Below, piece by piece: positions 56,531-64,000 of a DNA stretch of 64,000 bases. Position 1 is the first letter of the stretch, and every line of letters begins with the position of its first letter. The position numbers were made by a program, and so were the translations under genes. Origin of the DNA: an uncultured Clostridia bacterium (GTDB lineage Bacteria; Bacillota; Clostridia; TANB77; CAG-508); NCBI GenBank assembly GCA_948805675.1, contig CAQIBN010000001.1, positions 172,984 to 236,983 of the forward strand, in the 5' to 3' direction. The notes below the pieces were generated by a model. The model made no database searches. It was not told the DNA's origin and saw only the letters and a list, made by a program, of their open reading frames with translations.

Positions 56531-58090
56531 ATGGATAATAAAAATAACAGAGAAAGAGAAGAGCTACACAAAGCAATATGGTCTATTGCAGATGACTTAA
56601 GAGGTTCAGTAGATGGCTGGGATTTTAAACAATATATTTTAGGGATAATGTTTTATAGATATATTTCAGAGAATATAACCAATTATATAAATGAGGGAGA
56701 AAGAAGAGCAGGAGATAAGACATTTGACTATGCAAAACTTAAAGATAATGTAGCAGAGACTGAAAGAAATAATCTTGTAAAAGAAAAAGGATTTTTTATT
56801 CTTCCTTCAGAATTATTTTGTAATGTTTGCAAAAAGGCAAAAGATGACGAAAATTTAAATGAAACATTAGAGAAAGTATTTAGCAATATTGAAAATAGTG
56901 CAAAAGGTGCAGAAAGTGAACAAGACTTTTCTGGATTGTTTGATGATATAGATGTAAATAGTAATAAATTAGGTGCAACAGTTACAAAGAGAAATGAAAA
57001 ACTTGTTAAAATTCTTGATGGTATAGCTAGTATAAATTTAGGAAAGTACCAAGATAATCAAGTTGATGCATTTGGAGATTCTTATGAGTTTTTAATGTCT
57101 ATGTATGCTTCAAATGCTGGTAAATCTGGTGGGGAATTTTTTACACCACAAGAAGTTAGTGAATTACTAACTAAACTTGCTATTGTTGGAAAAACATCAG
57201 TAAATAAAGTATATGATCCAGCTTGTGGCTCAGGTTCATTACTTTTGAAGTCAGCTAAAATATTAGGTAAAGATAATGTTAGAAATGGATTTTATGGACA
57301 AGAAATAAATTTGACAACATACAACCTTTGTAGAATAAATATGTTTTTGCATGATATAGCATATGATAAATTTAATATTGCCTGTGAAGATACATTAACA
57401 ACACCTCAACATTGGGATGATGAACCTTTTGAAGTAATTGTTTCAAATCCTCCATATTCAATAAAGTGGGCAGGAGATGATAGTGCAGTTTTAATAAATG
57501 ATCGAAGATATTCTCCAGCAGGAGTTTTGGCACCAAAATCAAAAGCAGATTTTGCATTTATAATGCATTCTTTATCATGGCTTGCGACAAATGGAACTGC
57601 TTCAATAGTCTGTTTTCCTGGGATATTATATAGAGGTGGAGCAGAACAAAAGATAAGAAAATATTTAATAGATAATAACTTTGTTGACACAATTATTCAA
57701 TTACCAGATAATTTATTTTTTGGAACAAGTATAGCTACATGTATAATGGTATTAAAGAAAAATAAAAAAGATAATAGTACATTATTTATTGATGCCACTA
57801 ATGAATGTGTAAAAGTTACAAATAATAATAAATTAACTGATAAAAATATTGATAATATAGTAAAAATATATACAGATAGAACTAATATACAATATGTTGC
57901 AAAACTTATTTCTGATAAAGAAATCGAAGAAAATGATTATAACTTATCTGTATCAACTTATGTAGAAAAAGAAGATACAAGAGAAAAAATTGATATTGTA
58001 GAATTGAACAAAGAAATTGAGGAAATAGTAGCAAGAGAACAAATACTACGTGATGAAATAAAGAGAATTATTTCAGAAATTGAGGTGTAG
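56531..58090 (+). CDS. hsdM: Type I restriction-modification methyltransferase subunit HsdM
   Basis: The N6-adenine methylating subunit of a type I system. The 519-residue protein has the N-terminal helical domain (SVDGWDFKQYILGIMFYRY), GGEFFTPQEVSELL, motif I DPACGSGSLLL (about 236-246) and the catalytic SNPPYSIKW. GGGAGG precedes the ATG at 56531. hsdS begins two bases after its stop. Confidence 0.94.
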   Translation: MDNKNNREREELHKAIWSIADDLRGSVDGWDFKQYILGIMFYRYISENITNYINEGERRAGDKTFDYAKLKDNVAETERNNLVKEKGFFILPSELFCNVCKKAKDDENLNETLEKVFSNIENSAKGAESEQDFSGLFDDIDVNSNKLGATVTKRNEKLVKILDGIASINLGKYQDNQVDAFGDSYEFLMSMYASNAGKSGGEFFTPQEVSELLTKLAIVGKTSVNKVYDPACGSGSLLLKSAKILGKDNVRNGFYGQEINLTTYNLCRINMFLHDIAYDKFNIACEDTLTTPQHWDDEPFEVIVSNPPYSIKWAGDDSAVLINDRRYSPAGVLAPKSKADFAFIMHSLSWLATNGTASIVCFPGILYRGGAEQKIRKYLIDNNFVDTIIQLPDNLFFGTSIATCIMVLKKNKKDNSTLFIDATNECVKVTNNNKLTDKNIDNIVKIYTDRTNIQYVAKLISDKEIEENDYNLSVSTYVEKEDTREKIDIVELNKEIEEIVAREQILRDEIKRIISEIEV

Positions 58091-58091
58091 T

Positions 58092-59318
58092 ATGAGTAGA
58101 TTAGAAGAATTGATAGAGAAGTTATGTCCAAATGGAGTAGAATATAAGCCATTATGGTCATTAAGTGCTTGGGATAAAAGGTTTAATGGAGTCGATAGAA
58201 CTAAGCAAGAGAAGGTGATTTCATATAAATATTTTTTATCTGCTGATTTTAATAAAGTTGAAAAAAGAGATGGAGATATAAAATATATATCAACAGGTAT
58301 TTCAGGTGATGATAGATATACTACTGAAGAACTTGCAGGAGATTATTTGGCAGAAGGAGAAGTTGTGTGTATTCCTTGGGGAGGTACTCCAAATGTTAAA
58401 TATCACAAAGGAAAATTTGTTACAGGAGATAATAGAATAGCTACATCACTTAATACAAATATCTTAAATAATAAGTTTTTATATTACTGGATGCAATCAA
58501 ATATAAAAATTATTTCAACATTTTATAGAGGTTCTGGTATTAAACATCCAAACATGAAAAATGTATTAGATATGTGCATTCCTGTACCTCCGTTGGAGGT
58601 ACAATGCGAAATTGTCCATATTTTGGACAATTTCACATTACTTTCAGCAGAGCTTTCAGCAGAGCTTTCAGCAGAGCTGAAATTTAGACAAAAACAATAT
58701 GATTATTATTTTAATAAAATACTAAATGATAATGAATATCCAAAAATGAAACTGTGCGATATAGGTCAAGTTAAAATGTGTAAGAGAATTTTCAAATCGC
58801 AAACTAATAATATTAAAGGAATTCCGTTTTACAAAATTGGTACATTTGGTAAACAACCTGATTCATTTATAGATGAGGAAATTTTTCAAGAATATAAGAA
58901 TAAATATTCATATCCTAAAAAAGGAGATATTTTAATTTCCTGTTCTGGAACAATAGGTAGAACAGTGGTTTTTGATGGGGAGCCAGCATATTTTCAAGAT
59001 TCTAATATTGTATGGATAGAACATGATAGTACAAAAGTTATTAATGAATATTTATTTTATTGTTATAAAACAAATCCATGGTCAATATCAACTGGAGGTA
59101 CAATAGACAGATTATACAATGAAAATGTATTGAAGGCAGAAATTTCAGTACCACCTATTGAAGAGCAAAAGAAAATTGTGAATAAATTAAATAAACTGTA
59201 TAAACTATGTAATGACATCTCAGAAGGCCTACCTGCCGAAATAAAGGCAAGACAAAAGCAATATGAATATTACAGAGATAAACTATTGACATTTAAGGAG
59301 TTGAAAGTAAATGAGTAA
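58092..59318 (+). CDS. hsdS: Type I restriction-modification specificity subunit HsdS
   Basis: Determines the bipartite target of the HsdMSR complex. The 408-residue protein has two target-recognition domains (about 15-170 and 225-370), each followed by a conserved helix: FRQKQYDYYFNK in the centre and ARQKQYEYYRDKLL at the C-terminus. Between the first domain and the central helix lies a triple LSAE repeat (three 12-bp units). GAGGTG precedes the ATG. Its TAA overlaps the hsdR start. No sign of an inverted partial hsdS copy nearby. Confidence 0.92.
   Translation: MSRLEELIEKLCPNGVEYKPLWSLSAWDKRFNGVDRTKQEKVISYKYFLSADFNKVEKRDGDIKYISTGISGDDRYTTEELAGDYLAEGEVVCIPWGGTPNVKYHKGKFVTGDNRIATSLNTNILNNKFLYYWMQSNIKIISTFYRGSGIKHPNMKNVLDMCIPVPPLEVQCEIVHILDNFTLLSAELSAELSAELKFRQKQYDYYFNKILNDNEYPKMKLCDIGQVKMCKRIFKSQTNNIKGIPFYKIGTFGKQPDSFIDEEIFQEYKNKYSYPKKGDILISCSGTIGRTVVFDGEPAYFQDSNIVWIEHDSTKVINEYLFYCYKTNPWSISTGGTIDRLYNENVLKAEISVPPIEEQKKIVNKLNKLYKLCNDISEGLPAEIKARQKQYEYYRDKLLTFKELKVNE
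58641..58676 (+). repeat. Three tandem 12-bp repeats inside hsdS
   Basis: CTTTCAGCAGAG three times in perfect tandem, encoding Leu-Ser-Ala-Glu x3 in the spacer helix. Because the unit is 12 bp, copy-number changes keep the frame and alter only the distance between recognition domains, as known for the TAEL repeats of EcoR124I/EcoR124II. Confidence 0.85.
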
Positions 59319-62300
59319 ATATAATGTAGTAATGGAAACAAATAATTCAACTGTTGTAACTGAATATGAACCATTAGAAAGAAAATCAGATAGTTATCAG
59401 AGTGAAGCAGAACTTGAAAAAGAATTTATTACAATGCTTACAGAACAGGGGTATAATTATTTAGAAATTCATAATGCTGAAACTTTAAAGGATAATCTTC
59501 GTACACAATTAGAATTATTAAACGACTATAAATTCACTGACAGTGAATGGGAGATGTTTTTTTATAATAGTATTGCAAACAATAATGATGGAATTGTAGA
59601 AAAAACAAGAAAGATACAAGAAGATTATATTCAAGTACTAAAAAAAGATGATGGAACAAGCAAAAATATTTATTTAATAGATAAGAAGAATATACATAAT
59701 AATAGACTACAAGTTATAAATCAATATGTAGAAAATAATGGCAATTACGATAATAGATATGATGTAACAATACTTGTAAATGGACTGCCTTTAGTTCATA
59801 TTGAGTTAAAAAGAAGGGGTGTAGCATTAAAAGAAGCCTTTAATCAAATAAACAGATACCAAAAAGATAGTTTTTGGGCTGGTAGTGGACTTTATGAATA
59901 TATACAAATATTTGTAATATCTAATGGAACAAACACAAAATATTATTCAAATACAACTAGAGAAAGTCATTTAAAAGAAAAACAAAATACAACAAACAAA
60001 AGTAAAAAAACAAGTAATAGTTTTGAATTTACTTCTTATTGGGCTGATAGTAATAATAAAGTAATAACAGATTTAGTAGATTTTACTAGAACATTTTTTT
60101 CAAAACATACAATATTGAATATATTAACAAAATATTGTGTATTTACATCTGAAGAATTACTACTTGTTATGCGTCCATATCAAATTGTAGCAACTGAGAG
60201 GATACTAAATAAAATTGAAGTGTCAACTAATTATAAAAAAATGGGAACTATTGAATCAGGTGGATATATATGGCATACAACAGGTTCTGGTAAAACATTA
60301 ACATCTTTCAAGACAGCACAACTTGCAACAAATTTAGAATATATAGATAAAGTATTATTTGTTGTAGATAGAAAAGATTTAGACTATCAAACAATGAGAG
60401 AGTATGATAGATTTGAAAAAGGTGCAGCTAATGGTAATAGAAGTACAAATATATTACAAAAACAATTAGAAGATAATACTTCAAGAATAATTGTTACAAC
60501 AATACAAAAATTAAGTGAATTTGTAAAAAGGAATAGTAACCATCCTATATTTTATAAACATCTAGTATTAATCTTCGATGAATGCCACCGTTCTCAATTT
60601 GGAGAAATGCATAAAATGATAGTTAAAAATTTTAAAAATTATCATTTATTTGGATTTACTGGAACACCGATATTTGCTAAAAATGCTGGATGTAAATCTA
60701 ATCCAGACTTTTGTACAACACAGCAAGCCTTTGGAGATAAATTACATACATACACTATTGTTGATGCTATAAATGATGGAAACGTTTTACCTTTTAGAAT
60801 TGATTATATTAATACAATTAAGAAAAAGGAAGATATGACAGACAAAGAGGTTCAAGCAATAAATACTGAAGAAGTATTATGTTCTTATGAAAGAGTAAGC
60901 AATGTAGTAAGCTATATAATTGAACACTTTGATCAAAAAACTAAAAGAAATTCATTTTACAATTTAAAAGGACAAAGAGTAAATGGTTTTAACTCTATGT
61001 TTGCGGTATCATCTATAACAATGGCAAAAAAGTATTATTTAGAGTTTAAAAAACAATTAGCAGAAAAAAATAAGGATTTAACTATTGCAACAATTTATTC
61101 TTTCTCTGCTAATCAAAACGATACTAGTGATGGAATTTTAGATGATGAAGGATTTGAGACTGATTTATTAGATCAAAGTTCAAGAGAATTCTTAGATTTT
61201 GTAATAGATGAATATAATGAGAAGTTTAAAACGAATTTTTCATCAGAAGGAAATGGATTTCAAGATTATTATAAAGATTTATCAGATAGAGTAAAACATA
61301 GAGAAATAGATTTAGTTATTGTTGTGAATATGTTTTTAACAGGTTTTGATGCAACAACATTAAATACATTGTGGGTAGATAAAAACTTAAAGCAACATGG
61401 ACTTATTCAGAGCTTTTCAAGAACAAATCGTATATTAAATACTGTAAAATCTTATGGTAATATAGTATGTTTTAGAGATTTACAAGAACAAACAAATGAT
61501 GCTATTGCATTATTTGGTGATAAAGATGCATCTGGAATAGTTTTGTTAAAATCATATGAAGATTACTATTATGGTTATGAAGATGAAAAAGGTAATAAAC
61601 AATTAGGATATGAAGAAAGGATAGCAATGTTACTTAAGAAATATCCTTTAGGAGAACCAATTATAGGAGAACAGGCTAAAAAGGACTTTATTGTTTTGAT
61701 GGGAAATATTTTAAGACTTAAAAATATATTATCTTCATTTGATAAGTTTAATGGAAATGAAATACTTTCTAAAAGAGATTTTCAGGATTATATTGGGACA
61801 TATACAGATTTTTATGAAGAATTTAAAAAGCCACATGGAGAATGCGAAAGTATTAAAGATGATGTAGTTTTTGAAATGGAACTTGTAAAACAAGTAGAAG
61901 TTAATATTGATTATATTTTAATGCTAGTTTCGAAATATCATAAATCAAATTGTACTGATAAAGAAATATTAGGCTCCATTGATAAAGCAATTAAGTCAAG
62001 TTTATCATTAAGATCAAAACGAGAACTTATAGAAACATTTATATCAAAGATAAACACAGATACAGATGTAATGAAAGATTGGGGGAAATTTGTTAAAGAA
62101 CAAGAAGAAACAGATTTAAAGAATCTTATAGAAGAAGAGAATCTAAATGAAGAAGAAACAAGAAATTTTATTGATAATTCATTTAGAAATGGACAAGTAA
62201 AAACTACAGGAACTGATATCGAGAAAATATTACCACCAATGAGAAGATTTGGAGGGGGTAATAGAGCTGAAAAAAAAGAAACAATTATTGAAAAGATAAA

Positions 62301-62436
62301 GAAATTTTTTGAAAAATACTTGGGGATTTGGAGTTCGAATAGTAATAGCAAAGATATTGTATATGATATTAAAGATGATGATACTGAAAAATTAGGTATG
62401 GTAGCAGAAGAAGAAGAAAAATATAAGTATATTTAA
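59311..62436 (+). CDS. hsdR: Type I restriction-modification endonuclease/translocase subunit HsdR
   Basis: The motor-nuclease subunit that translocates DNA and cuts at a distance. The 1041-residue protein has the PD-(D/E)XK nuclease domain (VTILVNGLPLVHIELKR), the SF2 helicase with TTGSGKT (Walker A, about 329-335), IFDECHRSQFG (motif II) and GFTGTP (motif III), VVNMFLTGFDA (motif V) and QSFSRTNR (motif VI), and a helical C-terminus. It overlaps hsdS by 8 bp. No CGG codon over 1041 codons. Confidence 0.94.
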   Translation: MSKYNVVMETNNSTVVTEYEPLERKSDSYQSEAELEKEFITMLTEQGYNYLEIHNAETLKDNLRTQLELLNDYKFTDSEWEMFFYNSIANNNDGIVEKTRKIQEDYIQVLKKDDGTSKNIYLIDKKNIHNNRLQVINQYVENNGNYDNRYDVTILVNGLPLVHIELKRRGVALKEAFNQINRYQKDSFWAGSGLYEYIQIFVISNGTNTKYYSNTTRESHLKEKQNTTNKSKKTSNSFEFTSYWADSNNKVITDLVDFTRTFFSKHTILNILTKYCVFTSEELLLVMRPYQIVATERILNKIEVSTNYKKMGTIESGGYIWHTTGSGKTLTSFKTAQLATNLEYIDKVLFVVDRKDLDYQTMREYDRFEKGAANGNRSTNILQKQLEDNTSRIIVTTIQKLSEFVKRNSNHPIFYKHLVLIFDECHRSQFGEMHKMIVKNFKNYHLFGFTGTPIFAKNAGCKSNPDFCTTQQAFGDKLHTYTIVDAINDGNVLPFRIDYINTIKKKEDMTDKEVQAINTEEVLCSYERVSNVVSYIIEHFDQKTKRNSFYNLKGQRVNGFNSMFAVSSITMAKKYYLEFKKQLAEKNKDLTIATIYSFSANQNDTSDGILDDEGFETDLLDQSSREFLDFVIDEYNEKFKTNFSSEGNGFQDYYKDLSDRVKHREIDLVIVVNMFLTGFDATTLNTLWVDKNLKQHGLIQSFSRTNRILNTVKSYGNIVCFRDLQEQTNDAIALFGDKDASGIVLLKSYEDYYYGYEDEKGNKQLGYEERIAMLLKKYPLGEPIIGEQAKKDFIVLMGNILRLKNILSSFDKFNGNEILSKRDFQDYIGTYTDFYEEFKKPHGECESIKDDVVFEMELVKQVEVNIDYILMLVSKYHKSNCTDKEILGSIDKAIKSSLSLRSKRELIETFISKINTDTDVMKDWGKFVKEQEETDLKNLIEEENLNEEETRNFIDNSFRNGQVKTTGTDIEKILPPMRRFGGGNRAEKKETIIEKIKKFFEKYLGIWSSNSNSKDIVYDIKDDDTEKLGMVAEEEEKYKYI

Positions 62437-62578
62437 AGAAGAATTTGCTTGGCAAGTATAAGTGATAGAAAACTTCAAAAATCATATAGAAGTAAAATGA
62501 ATGCTGGGATTATCGAATTAATATATTTAATTCCTGTAATAATAAATATATTAAAAAATAATTTAAAAGAGGTAAATC

Positions 62579-63055
62579 ATGTACACAAGCTACTATAAAA
62601 ACGAAAAAATAACAATAAAGATAAAATCAACCAAATATAGTATTACCGAAATAACATTTGTAAAAGGAAAAGACGACATAGAAGATGAAACAACAGAAAA
62701 CTCATTAATAAGACAATGTAAAAAACAATTAGATGACTATTTTAAAGGTAAGTTAAAAAAGTTTAACATTAAATATGAATATAGTGGAACTCCATTTCAA
62801 GAAAAAGTATGGAAAGAATTACTAAACATAGAATATGGAACAACAATATCATACAAAGAACTAGCCCAAAGAATAGGAAGTCCAAAATCAGTAAGAGCAG
62901 TAGCAAACGCAGTAGGAAAAAATAAAATAGGAGTTATAATTCCATGCCATAGAATAATAGGAATTAATGGAACATTAACAGGATATGCAGGTGGTATAGA
63001 GAATAAAAGATATTTGTTAGAGATAGAAAATAGTATTGGTTTTAAATTACTTTAA
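62579..63055 (+). CDS. ogt: Methylated-DNA--protein-cysteine methyltransferase
   Basis: Repairs O6-methylguanine by self-alkylation. The 158-residue protein has FQEKVWKELLNIEYGTTISY, AVANAVGKN and the active-site IPCHRIIG (Cys at about residue 121). AAGAGG precedes the ATG. Convergent with the minus-strand recQ, sharing a terminator. Confidence 0.92.
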   Translation: MYTSYYKNEKITIKIKSTKYSITEITFVKGKDDIEDETTENSLIRQCKKQLDDYFKGKLKKFNIKYEYSGTPFQEKVWKELLNIEYGTTISYKELAQRIGSPKSVRAVANAVGKNKIGVIIPCHRIIGINGTLTGYAGGIENKRYLLEIENSIGFKLL

Positions 63056-63120
63056 ATAATTTCACACAAGTTTGAATAGATTTAATAAAAGCTTCACAGG
63101 CCCAATTGAAAATAACAACT

Positions 63121-63152
63121 AAAAATCAAGCAATCTAAATTGCTTGATTTTT
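63121..63152. terminator. Bidirectional terminator between ogt and recQ
   Basis: AAAAATCAAGCAAT (63121-63134) pairs perfectly with ATTGCTTGATTTTT (63139-63152) around a 4-nt loop. Confidence 0.85.
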
Positions 63153-64000
63153 AGGATTCCTTTTTATAATCTATAACAAAATACTTAATATTAAAATAAT
63201 CCACTTCATCTGGTACCAAATCCTTTATATCCCTCAATCTTTCATATCCAACTTGCTCTATAGCACAATAAACATCGTCTCTAAAATCTTCATTAATATA
63301 TTCACCCAAATTAATTTCCATTCCATTTTCATAACATTTCAATAAATGTTCCTCAATAGTCCTTCTTGTTAATCCACGAATTTCCGAAATTTCATCAATA
63401 GACTTTTTATCATTTACAAATAAATTATAGGATGTAACTTTAGTATCTTCTTTAACAGAAACTTTCTCTTTACTTTCCGCGATTTTTATTGGTTTATCTA
63501 ATATATTTATATCATTATCATCAACATATTGTTTAATAGTCTTTATAAAGATATCACCATAATTTTTTAATTTATTAACACCAACACCACTAATACTAAG
63601 CATTGATACTCTAGTGATAGGAAAATATGTAGCCATTTCTTTTAATGATACATCACCAAATACAATAAAAGGAGGAACATTGTTTTCTTCTGCGATTTTT
63701 GTTCTTAAAACTCGTAATATTTCAAACAGATTCTTATCAAAATCGGTATTAGTAGATAAAGTAGTAGATGATATCTTCTCAATTTTTCTTTTTATTAAAA
63801 CTTGCTTATTTCCCTGTAAAATATCTTTTGCATTTTGTTCTAATACCAAAATAGGATATTTATCCCCAATAGACTTTATATAATTCTCTGTAATTAAAAA
63901 ATAAATTAATTCTTTAATTGTGTCTTTAGAATAATCTTGCATAATTCCATATGTGGATAAATTATCAAATCCAAATGATTTAATTTTAGAAGACTTTGAG
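63151..64000 (-). CDS. recQ: ATP-dependent DNA helicase RecQ, C-terminal part (gene cut by window end)
   Basis: Only the C-terminal ~282 residues are present; the helicase motor lies beyond the window. The frame stays open to the edge and reads KSFGFDNLSTYGIMQDYSK, the RQC-domain signature, then an HRDC domain (about FEILRVLRTKIAEENNVPPF ... SISGVGVNKLKNYGD) and a C-terminal helix-turn-helix extension (ISEIRGLTRRTIEEHL). The ATG at 63942 is internal, not the start. TCG GAA and GCG GAA occur here out of the CGG frame. Confidence 0.85.
   Translation of the reverse strand, partial: SKSSKIKSFGFDNLSTYGIMQDYSKDTIKELIYFLITENYIKSIGDKYPILVLEQNAKDILQGNKQVLIKRKIEKISSTTLSTNTDFDKNLFEILRVLRTKIAEENNVPPFIVFGDVSLKEMATYFPITRVSMLSISGVGVNKLKNYGDIFIKTIKQYVDDNDINILDKPIKIAESKEKVSVKEDTKVTSYNLFVNDKKSIDEISEIRGLTRRTIEEHLLKCYENGMEINLGEYINEDFRDDVYCAIEQVGYERLRDIKDLVPDEVDYFNIKYFVIDYKKES

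Overview
The window is a very AT-rich (mid/high-20s % GC by eye) chromosome segment from a Gram-positive, Clostridia-like firmicute, probably an uncultured gut lineage. This rests on AGA/AAA/ATA codon preference, strong Shine-Dalgarno sites, the gene pairs and operons dnaG-rpoD, sepF-divIVA, radA-disA, rimP-nusA-ylxR-ylxQ-infB-rbfA-nrnA-truB and prmC...whiA-hemW, and Cys/Gly-rich mini-proteins of the kind found in spore formers. I cannot name a species.

The outstanding feature is a decoding anomaly. I scanned both strands by eye. Every CGG triplet that falls in frame in a real gene (21 sites in 13 genes, positions 1620 to 45729) sits exactly where the frame must move +1: the C is skipped and translation resumes on an overlapping GGN glycine codon (15 GGA, 4 GGG, 1 GGT, 1 GGC). 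I found no in-frame CGG that is read as arginine. Affected genes are feoB (4 sites), mutL, miaA, a HlyD-like gene, ftsK, a GH15-type hydrolase gene (2), radA (4), disA, mutS2 (2), rimP, ylxQ, nrnA and whiA. With the C skipped, each gene regains its canonical length and motifs; without it, each stops early. This suggests that CGG is unassigned and works as a +1 shift signal, or that CGGN is read as a four-base glycine codon.

Layout. 0-5 kb: a YgjP-like peptidase, feoB/feoA iron uptake, dut and a CarD-like regulator. 5-10 kb: dnaG-rpoD, a lipoprotein, a small unknown gene, tRNA-Met. 9.8-10.8 kb: three Cys-rich mini-proteins. 11-20.6 kb: mutL-miaA-HlyD-like, sepF, divIVA, rsmD, a coiled-coil gene, ftsK. 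20.6-29.2 kb: an unknown coiled-coil protein, a beta-CASP hydrolase, a GH15-like hydrolase, a SUKH-like remnant, radA, disA. 29.4-33 kb: an exported cyclophilin and mutS2. 33-41.3 kb: the translation operon rimP to truB. 41.5-47 kb: a 6S-like RNA, a membrane metallopeptidase-like protein, prmC, whiA, hemW. 47-51 kb: Nudix hydrolases, a phosphoesterase, a methyltransferase, an AIM24-family protein.

51.6-63 kb is a defence/accessory block: a MazG-like gene with an in-frame TAG, a nuclease-like protein, a complete DpnII-type system (dpnM, dpnA, dpnB; GATC), a decayed methyltransferase, a complete type I system (hsdM, hsdS, hsdR) with 12-bp repeats in hsdS, then ogt and a RecQ gene cut by the window end. 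I saw no in-frame CGG from about 46 kb to the end.

Several structured intergenic elements are repeated: a ~77-nt hairpin element (3085 and 44754), a ~160-nt element (24158 and 32905), and long inverted repeats at 22210 and 27967. These look like small RNAs or MITE-like elements.
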